Positions 10,730-22,962 are shown, numbered from the stretch's first letter. The stretch: DNA of 64,000 bases from Lunularia cruciata (GCA_948567375.1 OX419756.1:26736333-26800332); one strand, 5' to 3'. Notes: generated by a model not told the origin, from the sequence alone. Program-made: numbers and translations.

Positions 10730-11350
10730 TTAAGCCAACGCCAAAGGACCCCGGACGACCTCCCTTGGGTCGACCCAAGGGAAGCCAGCTAAGGAGCCTT
10801 TGGCGTTGGACCTGGATTGGATTAGCGAAGCCAATCCATAGGCTTGGCTGCTCCGCACCTGAGGGCTTGTTGGGCGGGCCTCAACCTCAACCCGAACCCC
10901 CATGGTCCAACGGGATGCGAGACTCGTCGTTTTTCCCGGACTCACTCGAGTACTCCTAATTCCGGGGGAGGAAAGGGCCCTTCTGAGGAAGGACCCACCC
11001 AAATCTTTGGGAACAAAGTAAACCACTACATGCCCCGCAGAGGACCGACGGAATCCCTACTGTACTTTACCTCGGTGAACTTGCGGTTTCGATATACGCT
11101 AATCCGTTCACGTCGGGGCGTACGATTGATGAGGCTTACGCCCTTCCTCGTCTCTGAGTGCCTAGGTGCCCACCGTAACGGTCGCTGCTTCGCCCCTTAC
11201 GGGATTTGAAGTCGAAGCACATCTCTCAAAGAAAGGTTTTATGCGAACTACTTTATTCCTTTACGTAGTTCACATATTGCGTCCAAGACAAATCAGAGGA
11301 ACTGCGTTCGACAATCTGAGACGCAAGAACATTGGGTCGATCTTCCTTGC
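10730..11350. other. GC-rich palindromic island, possibly of organellar origin
   Basis: The composition changes sharply to GC-rich. A 20-bp perfect palindrome CCCTTGGGTCGACCCAAGGG at 10762-10781 sits between the arms of a perfect 13-bp inverted repeat (CCAACGCCAAAGG at 10736-10748, complement at 10797-10809). A third stem GGATTGG/CCAATCC follows. Such hairpin clusters and composition are common in plant mitochondrial spacers. A nuclear copy of mitochondrial DNA is therefore possible, but I could not match it to a known organellar gene. The open frames have no family signature. Confidence 0.35.
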
Positions 11351-11446
11351 ATAAGTCCTTCGATGGCAAACTCCGTCATACGTGGACCAGAAGTGGTGGT
11401 ATTTCACGATCAGTGTGGTCAATTGGCAACATACAGAGTCAGAGAA

Positions 11447-11690
11447 GTTCACACAGAGTCTTTGCCCTCCAAGTTGAGGTCTAATGGCGGGACTTTCGAC
11501 AAGAATATATGAATCAAATTCTTTGCCATCAAAGACATCTCATATCTGTCATTCGTCAATCAGGCAGTGGTTGTACTTGCTCTTCCCAGAGTGTTTCACA
11601 GAGGTATCTGAGCCATCTATCAATCATTGCTCCCCGCTGTCATGTCTGTCCATACACACAACCTAAGGTTCCTAGCACCACATGTATATG
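11447..11690 (+). repeat. Duplicated segment, copy 2
   Basis: This is the direct, diverged copy of 8452-8705. It keeps GAGCCATCTATCAATCATTG and flanking blocks but has small indels. No F-box frame follows it, so only the upstream segment was copied or the rest was lost. Confidence 0.75.
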
Positions 11691-11706
11691 ACGCTATCAC
11701 GGTCTA

Positions 11707-12063
11707 CTAGCAAATCATCGATGTCCAATGTCGAATTGGATTCAGTAGTATGACCATAAGCATTGAGTAGAATGTTTGGAGAAATGTGAGTATGAGCAGC
11801 AAAGTTGCAGCAGCCACAAGGGAAGCAGTCTTCCATGGCTTGTTCAAGTAGGTTGCATGAAACTCCCCTGTTTCTCTTCCGCAATTTACGGTCGATTGCC
11901 TCGGCCAATTCGTGATATCCCGATCGTCCTGGACCATCCCAGTATTTTTTTGATTGCTGTACCTTGGACCCGTTGAAGTGCAGTCGTAGTGCTCACCGCA
12001 CCTTTTGTATATCATCTGCTCGGAATGAGTAATTGTCAGATATCTACTTTTATGAAGAAACAA
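11707..12063 (-). pseudogene. Relic resembling the C-terminal membrane tail of DUF247 proteins
   Basis: A minus-strand frame ends with YLNKPWKTASLVAAA then LLLILTFLQTFYSM, one hydrophobic span. The pattern (F..YL..PW followed by an LLxLTxLQTxYS membrane helix) matches my knowledge of the C terminus of plant DUF247 proteins. I found no convincing upstream DUF247 domain within the next 1.2 kb, so this is a fragment or a chance resemblance. Function is not assignable. Confidence 0.3.
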
Positions 12064-13577
12064 CCAGGATGGCGCTATAGTAGGATCACATGGTCACAAT
12101 CTGATCAGTAACCCTTTGATTCAGTTCAGAAAATTGGATATTCGTTACTGCGATGCCTGCGAACCAAATTTGTCAATGTCCCTTTAGCCCACGTAATTTT
12201 GCCGGTCCATTTCCTCAAAATGAAGCAGCAGATTATTTCCCTTCCCTGATTCTTTAACTGTAAGTCTACTCATAACCTTTGACAAACGCCCATAATACGT
12301 GTTCACGCAAAATTCGTTCTTGAACAGATGTGAAGAAAACCCAAGCGTTCTGCAATTAGCTTGCCCTGCTTATCCAAATTTAGATTAGTGAGAAGAGGAT
12401 GCAGTACTATTACTGGAGGTTACTGTTTGCAGATTGGTTTTGTCATACAGCAACAGACTGCCTTATTGGTGGATCCTGCGAAGATTCTCGCCGTCCACGA
12501 CACACACAGATGTTGCAAGGCAGCTCCAGACTCAAAAGCACTCGATCAGCGAATGAGAGGTGTGACGCAAGATTCTGGTACAGAAGATCCAATCACGACT
12601 CCAATATTTGTTAGTAGGAATCTTTGAGCTTGCTCAACAATCATTTGTAGCATGCGTTTCGTGCACATGTGCACGTAAGCTTAGAATGTACGTACAAGAG
12701 TTTGCAGATGGACTGCAGTTATGCGAATCCGATTCCACCGCAAGGTTTCGAACAATATACAAGAGAATTGTGCAGGAATTGTGCAGGACTACGTGAGCAA
12801 CATTCCACGTTCGAAATGAATGGAATTCCTTCGTACCAAGTTGTCACCAATGATCACGAAATGAGATTCACATCCAAAATTGTAAACAAACTGCCTCCAC
12901 TGGGGTACAGTATTTCGCGGACTTCGAGGTCTATTTGTCTTCACCGTGCCGACTAGGATAAAATTCAACTGAAACAGACGTACGGTTTCCGAACGAATGG
13001 CCAGCAGAATTCAGAGATTGAAGGAACTTTTTCCAGAGGATCAAACCATCGAGCAAGTGGCATGAAGAAGTTTGAAGTTTTCGCCTTTCAATCTTTATTG
13101 AGTAATATGAAGAATGCGGTGAGGTTTTAAAACCTCAGCACCACATGAGATTCGGACCAACCAACCCATCCATCTGTCTGCAGAACGCCGTTTTGTGACT
13201 ATTCCTCTTGCCTATCTTACATACTTCTCAGTCTTCTATTTTATGGGATGACTGCAACGCTTCCTGAAGCTGACTCTAAAAATCTCTCATTCTAAGTAAA
13301 ACTAGTCATACTTAGAGTATCATGTGTCCTTCTCTCTCTCTCCGTCTCGTCTACCAGAACATAGGACAGGTCGCAGCTCAGAGCTTATAAGGTCTAGGTA
13401 ATTTGACTTCTGACTTTCTATTTTCAAATTCACTTCTTCAAATTTGAAAGGCCAGGGTGGCAGATGAAACTATAGCTGTACAGGAGTGAGAACCAAAATT
13501 GGATGTACAAGAAAGAATGAAGAGAGTAAGTGAGTAGGTAAACTCCTTTCGCGGTGAATAAGCTCTACAGTCTAAGC
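12064..13577. other. Non-coding region downstream of nitrite reductase
   Basis: Several short frames occur on both strands, including a 22-codon one at 12997-13065, but none carries a domain or has splice support. The last ~450 bases before 13577 are probably the 3' UTR and terminator region of the nitrite reductase gene. Confidence 0.5.
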
Positions 13578-15437
13578 TCAAGCCTTGAGTGTTGCACCAA
13601 AACGTTCGATCAAAATTTCCTGCACCACAGGAATCAGGTCTTTGATCGGCACAGAAGTTTTAACTTTCTCCCCGAGGTGTGAATCAGCTCCTACCTTTCC
13701 TCCTAGAAAGATGTCCACACCATCCGTAGGCTTGTTGTTCTCATCCCTTGCCATGGTGCCCATGAATCCAATATCAGCCACCTGCACTTGGGCACAAGAA
13801 TTGGGACACCCAGTCCAGTGCATGCGAACCGGCCTGGTAAAACTCATGCTCGCTTCCAGCTCCTTGGTGATAGCCAGTGCCCGATTTTTTGTCTCAATAA
13901 TTGCCATTCCACAGAACTGCTTCCCAGTACAGGCTACAAGGTTTGTCAACAACGGGGTGGGTTCTGCTCCGAATCTGGTGACAAGAGGCTCCTTGAGAAG
14001 CTCAGCAACTTTAGCGTTAGGTACGTTAGGGACAATGATGTTCTGCTCTACTGTCAGTCGGAGCTCACCATTTCCATACTCGTCAGCAATCCTGGCGAAC
14101 TCGTACATGTCAGCTGCTTGCAATCTTCCCACAGGGACATGGACACCTACAAAAGAAAGACCTTCCTGCTTCTGAGGGTGGACTCCCAAGAGATCCCGTC
14201 TCTTCCACGTGGTGTCCAGCAAATCCTTCTTCGCTGCACGCTCCAACTTCTGAGAAGGCATCCTCCTCGCGACCTCGGCTCTGAAAGTCTCGATGCCGAG
14301 CTCGTCGATGAGCCACATCATGCGACATTTTTGACGGTTTCCTCGGTACCCCAAATCTCGGAATGCTTCCAGCATGGCTTTGCAGAGTGGCACCACCTCG
14401 TCTTCAGAGACCCAGGCATCAAGAGGAATAGCTTCTGCATCCCTCTTGGAGCTGAAGAAACCGCCAACTAGGAGATTGAATCCCATTTTGCCGTCCTTGA
14501 TGGCTGGGATGTAGGCCAGGTCGTTGATGTGGGGATGCTCGAAAAGATCATGGGTTCCAATTACGCAGACGTTCCATTTTCTCGGAAGGTTGGTGATAGA
14601 CAAGTTGCCCTTACCCCTGTTGATTATGTAGTCGTTGAGAGCCATGATGTAGGGACGAGTGTCCACAATCTCGTGCGGGTCAATTCCTGCGATGGGATTC
14701 CCGACTGCATTTCTCACGTTATCCATCCCGGATTGGATACTGATCAGTCCTACGCTTGTCAACCCGTCGAGAATTGATGGCACATCTTCTAACACAATTC
14801 CTCGAATTTGCCAGTTCTGCCTGGTGGTTACATCTGCGCAGCCTTCGGCTCCATACTTCTCGATGACAGTGGCCAAGTATCGAGTTTGCTCGCTAGTAGT
14901 GATCCCGTTGGGAAGCTTCAACCGCATCATAAATCGGCCGTACTGGTGCTTGCGGCGGTGGAAGAGCCCCAACCATTTAAGACGGAGGTCGACATCATCC
15001 TTTCCTTGCTTGGAAGCGTCAATTTCGGCGAATGGAATTTTTGCGAGCTCGTCAATCCTCCTCTCGGTCCAGAGCTTCATGGGCTCGTCCTCGAGCTTCA
15101 TTTTTTCAGCGGGGTTAATACCCGTGTGAAATTCCGGCTTCAATCTCCAGTACCCATCTACAACTTCTACTCTCGGATCTAGTCTCGTCATCTTCTCGGT
15201 CACCACCGCTGTTTCTTCAGTCGCCGCCCCCTGCGCCACAATCTGTTTAGATGAAGAAGAAGCACCATCACTCTTGATTGTCAATTTTGTAGGCAATTTT
15301 CGCCCCGACTTTGCAACTTTCAGGCCTGAAAATTGCGAGAACGAAGCACCGGATGCAACGCCCTTGCTCTCTGCGACCGATTGACATATTTGGGAAAGTC
15401 GAGGTTGGACATTTGCTGCGACTGACTGTATCATCAT
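13578..15437 (-). CDS. NIR: Ferredoxin-nitrite reductase, plastid, single exon
   Basis: The enzyme reduces nitrite to ammonium with six electrons from ferredoxin, in the plastid stroma, as the second step of nitrate assimilation. The 619-residue frame has an N-terminal transit-peptide-like segment (about residues 1-60, rich in Ser, Ala and Lys). The nitrite/sulfite reductase fold shows TTRQNWQIRG (204-213) and TNLPRKWNVC (282-291). The four Cys that hold the [4Fe-4S] cluster and bridge to siroheme are C503 and C509 (CTGKQFC) and C544 and C548 (TGCPNSC). GVHVPVGRLQ begins the second half-domain repeat. The length is normal for the plant enzyme. There are no introns, whereas angiosperm NIR genes usually have some. 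The start MMIQ gives a full transit peptide. No regulatory site is clear. Confidence 0.97.
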   Translation of the reverse strand: MMIQSVAANVQPRLSQICQSVAESKGVASGASFSQFSGLKVAKSGRKLPTKLTIKSDGASSSSKQIVAQGAATEETAVVTEKMTRLDPRVEVVDGYWRLKPEFHTGINPAEKMKLEDEPMKLWTERRIDELAKIPFAEIDASKQGKDDVDLRLKWLGLFHRRKHQYGRFMMRLKLPNGITTSEQTRYLATVIEKYGAEGCADVTTRQNWQIRGIVLEDVPSILDGLTSVGLISIQSGMDNVRNAVGNPIAGIDPHEIVDTRPYIMALNDYIINRGKGNLSITNLPRKWNVCVIGTHDLFEHPHINDLAYIPAIKDGKMGFNLLVGGFFSSKRDAEAIPLDAWVSEDEVVPLCKAMLEAFRDLGYRGNRQKCRMMWLIDELGIETFRAEVARRMPSQKLERAAKKDLLDTTWKRRDLLGVHPQKQEGLSFVGVHVPVGRLQAADMYEFARIADEYGNGELRLTVEQNIIVPNVPNAKVAELLKEPLVTRFGAEPTPLLTNLVACTGKQFCGMAIIETKNRALAITKELEASMSFTRPVRMHWTGCPNSCAQVQVADIGFMGTMARDENNKPTDGVDIFLGGKVGADSHLGEKVKTSVPIKDLIPVVQEILIERFGATLKA

Positions 15438-18400
15438 TTTTTTCTGCTCTTTCTTTCTCGCTCACTAGCTCAAATTCTCAATCGAATTTAGGAAACTGAC
15501 GATGTTAAAGTCCCTCGGATATAGTCGAGAGGAAGGCTGGAATCTAAGCGCTGCGCTCTTGGGTTTCTTCCTCAACAGCTTTAACTGCGCAAAACATCGC
15601 AAGGAATGCCAGGGAAGGATGCTCTCTCTGCTCTGCCAGCTGCAGAACTGATGGATGCATCCACAACTGGAAGGTGCTACCTTTAAAGTAAGCATTGGGG
15701 ATGTAGGAAACGTGGGGAACCCGAGATGGAATAAAAAAAAGGCAGGAAGCCATGTACACTATTGAGAATCCTCGCTGCAACCTTCGGGAAAATTGGAACA
15801 CCGTCGACCCCACGGAGCCAGATTCACGGCTAGGAATCGTCTCACCTGTGAAGCTGCGACCCGCAATTACTAGCCCCCAAATTCGATATGGGTTGAGCGG
15901 TGCAAACTCTAAACAACACTAAACAACACTACAAACCACCAATTGAGCCAAGTAAGCAAATTAAGCCCTCACGGCTGATGATCGCCACACGCGCAACTGA
16001 CAATCCAAGTCCGCGAGGGTGTGGTCAGTTTGCTATGCGGCGCTTCGAGGCCGTTCTCGGGCACCTACGCTGTCTATCAGACGACCTCTAAGAGCGCAAT
16101 CCCTGGCTCCGGTTCGTGCCCCTGTGCCTGGTCAATCAGTGATGTGAGGACTCGTGTCCGCTTTCCGGATACGGTATGCTTCTTCTACTTCGCCTTTTCG
16201 ACAATAAGTGGCCCTTTTCTTCCTCACACAACTTCCCCAAAAGGCTGCCACAGTCGTCGTCCCGTTCCTCGTCCGGAGTCGGAAGCGAGACATTCGAGAA
16301 CTCGACCCCCTTCACTGCCACTACCAAGAAACTGCAAAGCTACCTCCGTACTTCCTCGCCACTCGCACCTGTGGGCCACCATGCAACGTAAACACGTCCG
16401 GAAGCCATGGTCGAAACTTTTCAGTATAGATTCCGAAACCTACCTACCTGTCTAATTTTCTACGCGTCCACGCATTTCTTGAATATTTTTTCTATTAACT
16501 ATTAATAACAGATATAGAAATCAACTATCTGGAGGAACTTCTTCTTCAGCAAGCTATTTATGCAGAAAATTTTTAATAAGATTCTAAATCAAATAACTCG
16601 AAAATAAGAAAAAACCATGTTATGCAATTCCGAGACCCGAGAATAGCAACCTGCAGATGGTTAACTCCACCCAACGTACGTGGTTTTCAACCTTTGGCTT
16701 GGAAACCAGACCATATTTGGAACGGAGATTCTCAACCTCAGCTTTGACTCCGGCTTAACTCCGTCTGCACATGGCCACGTGCCAAGGCCCGCGCTTCAGG
16801 TACATTACGTTGGTTAAGGTCTGCTTTTGTGTCCACTTAGTCAAATGCAACACAAAGGCCGGTTGGATTAAGCTCGAAGTCCGTGGGTACTATTTGGAGC
16901 TGTTTACCACAGATGTTGGGGTACTATTTAGATTTTCCACATATTTATCTTCAAATCAGTCTATAGAATTTTCAGTTTTCTTGGCATTGGGTTTTGTGGG
17001 TAGTAGTCCACGTAGCATTTAATTTTCTATATGTACGGCTAAGACACTGATTTTTACAAACAACGTGATTGACATTCCACCACGATGATGAGTTATGCTG
17101 ATAGGTGATTATCATGCTAATTAAGAGTTATTGGATATTATAAATTTTAAGGAAGCGAGACTTCTATATTTCACTTCTTCGATGTAAAGCATGGCGCTTG
17201 AATAAAAATTCAATATGCAGACTTATCAACAATCTGTAATCAACAATCTTGATGTTTGATCAATTTGTGAATGAGTTTCATCGTGTTTAATCCTTTTTGT
17301 ACCATGATGAATTTTTATTAAATTTTGGAAAAGAGGTTAGATAGTGAGTGATAGTTTTTTAATTATGGTAAGAATAAATTATGGAGTTTATCATATTCGT
17401 TTTTCAAATCTCAATATCATTTTTGATTATCAAGATATCACTGTACATTCCACATGATTAGGAGGAATGCAGCGTTTATGATTTGCTTTACATTTCGTAT
17501 ATTGTATTTTGATGTCATAATGTAAAAGAACAACTGAAATAGATTTTATCGAAAACACTAAATCTTAAGGACTATTATGAGACTTTCGCGTACTTATCGT
17601 ACGTGTACCTTGAAATAAGATGTAATAAAGGTTTTTCCTTTAAAATTATAATATCCTTACGATGTGTCATCACACATACATAATAATATATAAGCGATGA
17701 CTCTACTTAGTATTATAGTGTGAACGGTATGTATTCTTTAATTTCTTAGATTTTATTTTTTATTTTTAACCGATCTATATAACATCATCCTCCAAATTAA
17801 AACACTTTAAAACCCGTTACTCGATCTCTTTTACAACTATCATCGCTAAATTTTAATAAAAAGAATTTGTAATCCAAATTTAATTCCCTGCACTTAGGGT
17901 AACGTCATCTGATTTCAGATAACTTTATGATCAAACTTTATTTTCTATCTAAAAATCTAGAAGAAAGTAATACGTAACATGGATGCAGAAAGAATGTATT
18001 TCTGATAAATCATCAAATTTTAAAATAAGCTATGAAACAAGTATTGCTACGATGGAACTCACCTCAGAAGGATCAATGAAACCCATGTCAATCACTTTTT
18101 CACATCATGATCCAAATACAAATCCAACTATAAAAAAGACCTTCTCATAACCTTATCTCTTTCCTACTCTACTCACCCACAAGCAATGTCTTAATTTCCA
18201 AGGTTCAAGTGGCAAATTCTCTAATATACTTTTACAATATGCTTATATTCAGATGTTCTTCCTTCTCCTCTTCTGATAAGAAAGTACTAAATCAACCCAT
18301 ATTTCTCTTAAACCAATTTTATATAGCTCATGTTTGGTACTTCATTAGATGATATGTCTAAATAATGGCATACCATAGTTTTTGACATAACATGACTTCT

Positions 18401-18840
18401 TCGTTGAAAGAGAACAAGAGTCGGAAAGGATTGAATAGTAAATAGGCCTTCGCTTCAACAAAAATTAAGTGGTGGAGTTGAACATAAATGTTCATTCTCA
18501 ACGGAAACTGATTATATGAATGAACTAAAGCCACTAGATTTAAGTAATATTTAAGTAGGATTTAAGTCAGATGTTTACGTATATACTGAGTGTCGTTATT
18601 GGACAATGCATGAGTGGACAACCAAATCTCTCAAGGAAAACCAAGAGCCCAAACAACTACCGAATATGCCTGTAAAGTAAGAAGATTCCGCACCTTGCTT
18701 TGAATGGCAGTGAGTGGTAAAAATGAATTATATAAAGATTTTGATTGACTCATTTTCCCAACTGTTTCACTTATCTCTGAAAAGAATTCCAATGACATCT
18801 TAAGGCAGATTGCAAGGGAGGCAGAGACAACGAAGCCACC
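15438..18840. other. Nitrite reductase upstream region and AT-rich intergenic DNA
   Basis: 15438-16450 is GC-richer and probably holds the promoter and leader of the nitrite reductase gene; short frames here are not supported. 16450-18800 is AT-rich, without repeats or domains that I can recognise. Confidence 0.5.
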
Positions 18841-20117
18841 ATGGAAGACCATGCAGGACCAAGTTTAGTTGGCAAGGAAGAAGGAAGCCCGGATGCAATA
18901 TCACGGAAGGTACAAAGATCAAGACTTTTGGAGAAGGAGCTGGCGGAAGAGGCAAAGTAGAAAGACAAAGCCAAAGACAAAGAAAACTTTGGAGGAGTGC
19001 AGTATTTAACACAGATTGTAACTCCATTGTTGGGGCTATTGAAGATGCAGCAAAAGGTAATCCCGCAAGATCAAAAGAAGGTGAAGAATGAGTTGCAGGT
19101 CGTGAAGTATCTGCTAGACAAAGTAAAGGGATTGTGGGAAAGTGTAGCCCAAAGAGAAGAAGAAGTTGAGGAGCTTCAGGTGGATATAGTCTTGAAGGAG
19201 AAGGCTTTGGAGAATTTACAAGAGAGGTTTGAGTTGAGGAGAAGAGAGATGCAGTATCAAGCCAAAGAATTGAATGAGCAAATGATGTTGCTAACAAAGA
19301 TGAAGGAGGAAGTCAATAAAGCACACATAGAAAGTATTCATGTGAAGGCCATGGCAGCAATGATGGAGCAGGACTTAGAAGTCCTGAAGAAAAGTGCAGA
19401 AGGGAAAGATCAAGCATGGCAGGGAGAATTGTCGATCCGACATCAAGAAGAAGACAGATTGAGAGAATTGGTAAGAAGTGCATAGCAACAGAGTTCTCAA
19501 TATGTGGAGGAGAAGAACATGCTTCTTGCTGAATACGAAGCCAAGTTGAAGATGTACCGGGAAGAGTTGAGGGCAGAGCGATCTCGAGTGTATGCATCAA
19601 AATCAATAGGAGAAGTTGTTGGAAGACTACGAGCAATGCTAAGCACCAAGGCTGAAGGAAGATTGGAAGAAGCAAGACTACACGAATTGAAATTGCTTGT
19701 GCAGGAAACTAGGAAGAAAAGAGCAAAGGATGTAGATATGAACACTCTTCTGGTTTGTTTAAGGGCGAGAGTAGATAAAAAGATGTTGGAAGTAGGAGAC
19801 AATGTAAATCTCATATTAGATTTAGTGAATTCAGAGTTAGAGAGACTTTGTAGTAGTTTGAAGGAAGATAAGAAGTCCAAAGTAGTACAAGTAGGAGTGC
19901 AGGTGTCTTTGGAGTTGTCATTTGAGACATTAAGAAGAGTGGGTCAAGAGATAAAGAGATAGACAGGTTACCCATGAGCTCAATTGTAATTCATAGTGAA
20001 GAAGTAGTAGAAATAGTGAAGGATTTAGTCATTGAAGATATACACAAAGAAGGAGAAGTAATAAGAAGATCATCGGGCTTGGAAGCCGAAGAAAAAGTTG
20101 ACATTGAATTAGATTAA
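18841..20117 (+). pseudogene. Coiled-coil protein gene with two in-frame TAG codons and a late frameshift
   Basis: A frame opens at 18841 in an ideal initiation context (GCCACCATGG). It runs about 374 codons to 19962, interrupted only by TAG at 18958-18960 and 19483-19485. Near 19945 the reading shifts by one frame and continues as RLPMSSIVIHSEEVVEIVKD to a stop at 20117. The protein is almost entirely coiled coil, rich in Glu, Lys, Leu and Gln (LWESVAQREEEVEELQ, KNMLLAEYEAKLKMYREEL, ARLHELKLLVQETRKK). I do not recognise a family, and no catalytic domain is visible. Both TAG codons sit where Gln (CAG) would fit. A decayed gene or a transposon-derived ORF is most likely; stop-codon readthrough is less likely. 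Confidence 0.65.
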
Positions 20118-22962
20118 AAACAGATTGAGATATGAAGAGGTAGATATGGTGAGGTGCATTGTCATTTTAGATCTGCAGGTTGGTAAAGTTGTTGTAGAAT
20201 GGTATATTTGTTAGTAAGTGTTTATTGCTTTACTATTTAATGGGAGAATTTGATGTGTTATGTTGTTCAGTATTCCAAATTTATGAAGATAGATAAAGTG
20301 AAGTATTGAATTTAGTACTCGTCGCTTAAATCTTCTATGTGTGGTCATAGTAAAGTTATACCTTCTTTTTTTTCATTTTTATTATTTTGATGAAAGTAAA
20401 TGGATGAAATTATATAAATTGACTACGAATTTGGTACATTATTTTGTCTTGTTATTCTACAATCTTTATATATATCCACATCTACAATCTTTATATATAT
20501 CCACACCTGTCATCGTTTATTTGGTTCACATGAACTCTATTCAGTTGCCTCAATTACCATTTTCACTTCATTTTCAGGGTTTTGCTGTCTCTTCTTCCGC
20601 CTTAATTCTTTCACGTGGTACTTTTAAACTCGGTAATATGTCGTATGTCGTCTATCAATCCCTCGTCAATAAACTTATATGATTCAACCATCCATCTATT
20701 TTGCTTGTTTCTTCTAACTCTTGGTTATGACTGATACAACCGATTTATTTAACATAAGATAATCTCTGAGCAAAAGCAATTATCACTTATACTCATTACT
20801 AACTAAACACAAGAAGGAAGCGTAAACCAAAATTTGATGGGGTCTTCCCATCCTTCATGTTATTGTCACATGTTGTCGCCTTCAAAGAAACCAAAGCAAA
20901 GTACGGTTGACGGCAAAGAACATATAAGAGCAGATACATACTGAAGCAGTTTTTTGTGAGTGCAGCACATGGCTTGGAGTGTCAATCATTTTGACTAAGA
21001 CTGAGGAACTCAGTGTGAAGTGTACAATGTTCTGAGAGCTTCGTTCGTCGGAGAATACCGTATGAAAACTTGAAAAACAGATTCATATTATAATCAACTG
21101 TGAGCACGTAACGTGCTGAAGTTTCTTTCTCCATAAGATTCATACGTTGCGCTGATAGCTTTTCTCAGTACTGGACGTTCTTCCGTTCTCTCTTGATGGT
21201 ATGCTCTTGGGGTCCTAATTTGAGTCGTGATCTATCTGATCGCAAATCCAATTAACAATTAACAATTTTTCTTCACTGCGTTCATACCTTCTCTCTTTGT
21301 CATAGGGGGCTACATGGATGTTCTCTTTTGAATCATGGTCCTTCATATCTGAGAGCAAGTCCAGCTTTAGTCCTGATTGATTCATCGTATAAGGGCTATC
21401 ACAATACGTAATTTTATAATGACTTCTTCAGTTATAAGTATGTATTCCTGATGTTAAATTGAGGTTTGGTTGAAGTACATATTCTACTGAAACTTCACCT
21501 GGTTGGAGTCCAACTTCGATATTGAAAGATACAACCTCTCTGACACTGTTGAATATCTCAAACAGTTGTACACGATTGCTGTCGATAATAATATAAGTAT
21601 TTTGTTGTACTGGGATTGTTCTCCTGTTACGAGTGTATGAACTCTTACTAGATAAGAGATGCATTATGCTACAGAAAATCATCAATCTGGTGGATGTAAC
21701 AAATTAATGATATGCATCTCCTCTTTGTACTGCACTCCAGCCATTAAATTGATGGGTATAAGTTGATGCACTTTTACAGAGTGATGGTAATCAATCAGTC
21801 TATCAATTTTAGTAACGAATGAAGTTTATATTTGGATCTCATCTTTGTCTTATGTCAACTCGACACATCGAACTGGAAGATACAAAATTTAGGAGAACCT
21901 TAACCTATGAATCCGGTCAATGTACCCAACTGGTGAATTCATCTCATCTTTGTGAGGTTGCAAAGATGAGAGAGCATCTTGCCGCATTAAATGTGAAGGT
22001 ACATCCGTCTTCAGTGCAAATTAGATCAATTGGTTGCCACCATTCGGCTTCACTGTCTTCCACTTCTTTCGCTTCCTGTTTGATATTTTGAGGTTGAAGT
22101 ATGCGTCTTGTTTGAGAAAGGATGCATGAGTTGATTGATATCATTCGTATTTGTAATCTTCCGAGTCTTTCTCCTCCTGTTTGATATTATCTGGATCAGT
22201 TGCCCGACTCTTATGTATGATAGAGATCCCCTCTTCCTGGTTCAAAGCATACCTTCACTTTAATGAGAATTTGATCAAAAAGGGCCGTCGTACGTGGAAT
22301 ACTGGTCGGATGTCCTAGAGTTTCACTGCAATCGACCATTATAATCCTGACAGAGTTCCTTATGGAACATAGTAACTCCAGCCAAGACAAGCGAGGTGCA
22401 GCGAGAACACGGATGCGATATTAGCTTAGCACCGAAAAGCACTGTAGGGTACTCTGACTAGAATGAGATGGACACCATATTAGCGGCGCACAGCAATTAC
22501 ATGAATTCATCTTTTCGCTTCACCGTCACCGGGCAAGCTGTCCTGTGTAGGACAATATGGATGCACATTGTAATTGTTGATACTTTTGTACATAGAAGAT
22601 TCTGCATCAGAATGACACTTGGAGACAAAAAAAGGTCTTAGATGTCATTCCGAGCAAGCGGATCCTGGGAGTTATCTTCATCCTTCCGTTGGCCGGGGAT
22701 ACTATGATAGGGAACTCCAATGAATGCGGAACGCAGTAGCTCCTTGGACGTTGGTACATCTAGATGAACGACGAGCAGTGAAGGCAATGTGTGCCTTCTG
22801 GAGCCTCAACAGAAGAGTTGAATCCTATTATTGAGAGTGAGGCGCCCGAGACTTGTGCTTCCCTTGGTTGGAGCTCGAACCTCGATTCAGGATCACCATT
22901 GATGGTGAATGTCCTGGGTTGCAATACGCTTGAATATGGAATCGTTCTAATAAAATGATGAC
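20118..22962. other. Intergenic DNA between the coiled-coil relic and RNase J
   Basis: The region is AT-rich at first, with a 23-bp direct repeat at about 20459-20507 (CTACAATCTTTATATATATC). The dispersed repeat shared with 10390-10480 lies at 20950-21040. No gene is supported in 21050-22600. The part next to 22963 probably includes the RNase J 3' UTR. Confidence 0.5.
20950..21040 (+). repeat. Dispersed repeat, copy 2
   Basis: It matches 10390-10480 through GTGCAGCACATGG, GGAGTGTC and ATCATTTTGACTAA, and continues into a shared GAGGAACTCAG/GAGGAATTCAG block. This copy has a single GGAGT unit. Confidence 0.7.

Noticed and set aside
12997..13065. 22-codon plus-strand frame MASRIQRLKELFPEDQ...
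   Set aside because: It looks protein-like but is very short, with no splice donor, promoter or conservation that I can show.
13585..15182. Long open frames on the plus strand opposite nitrite reductase (up to 227 codons)
   Set aside because: They are antisense shadows of a strongly conserved coding sequence and have no domain of their own.
18841..20117. Reading TAG as a sense codon (altered genetic code) to explain the coiled-coil ORF and LINE stops
   Set aside because: The intact genes here use the standard code, the plastid membrane-protein gene ends with TAG, and C-to-T decay of CAG explains these stops.
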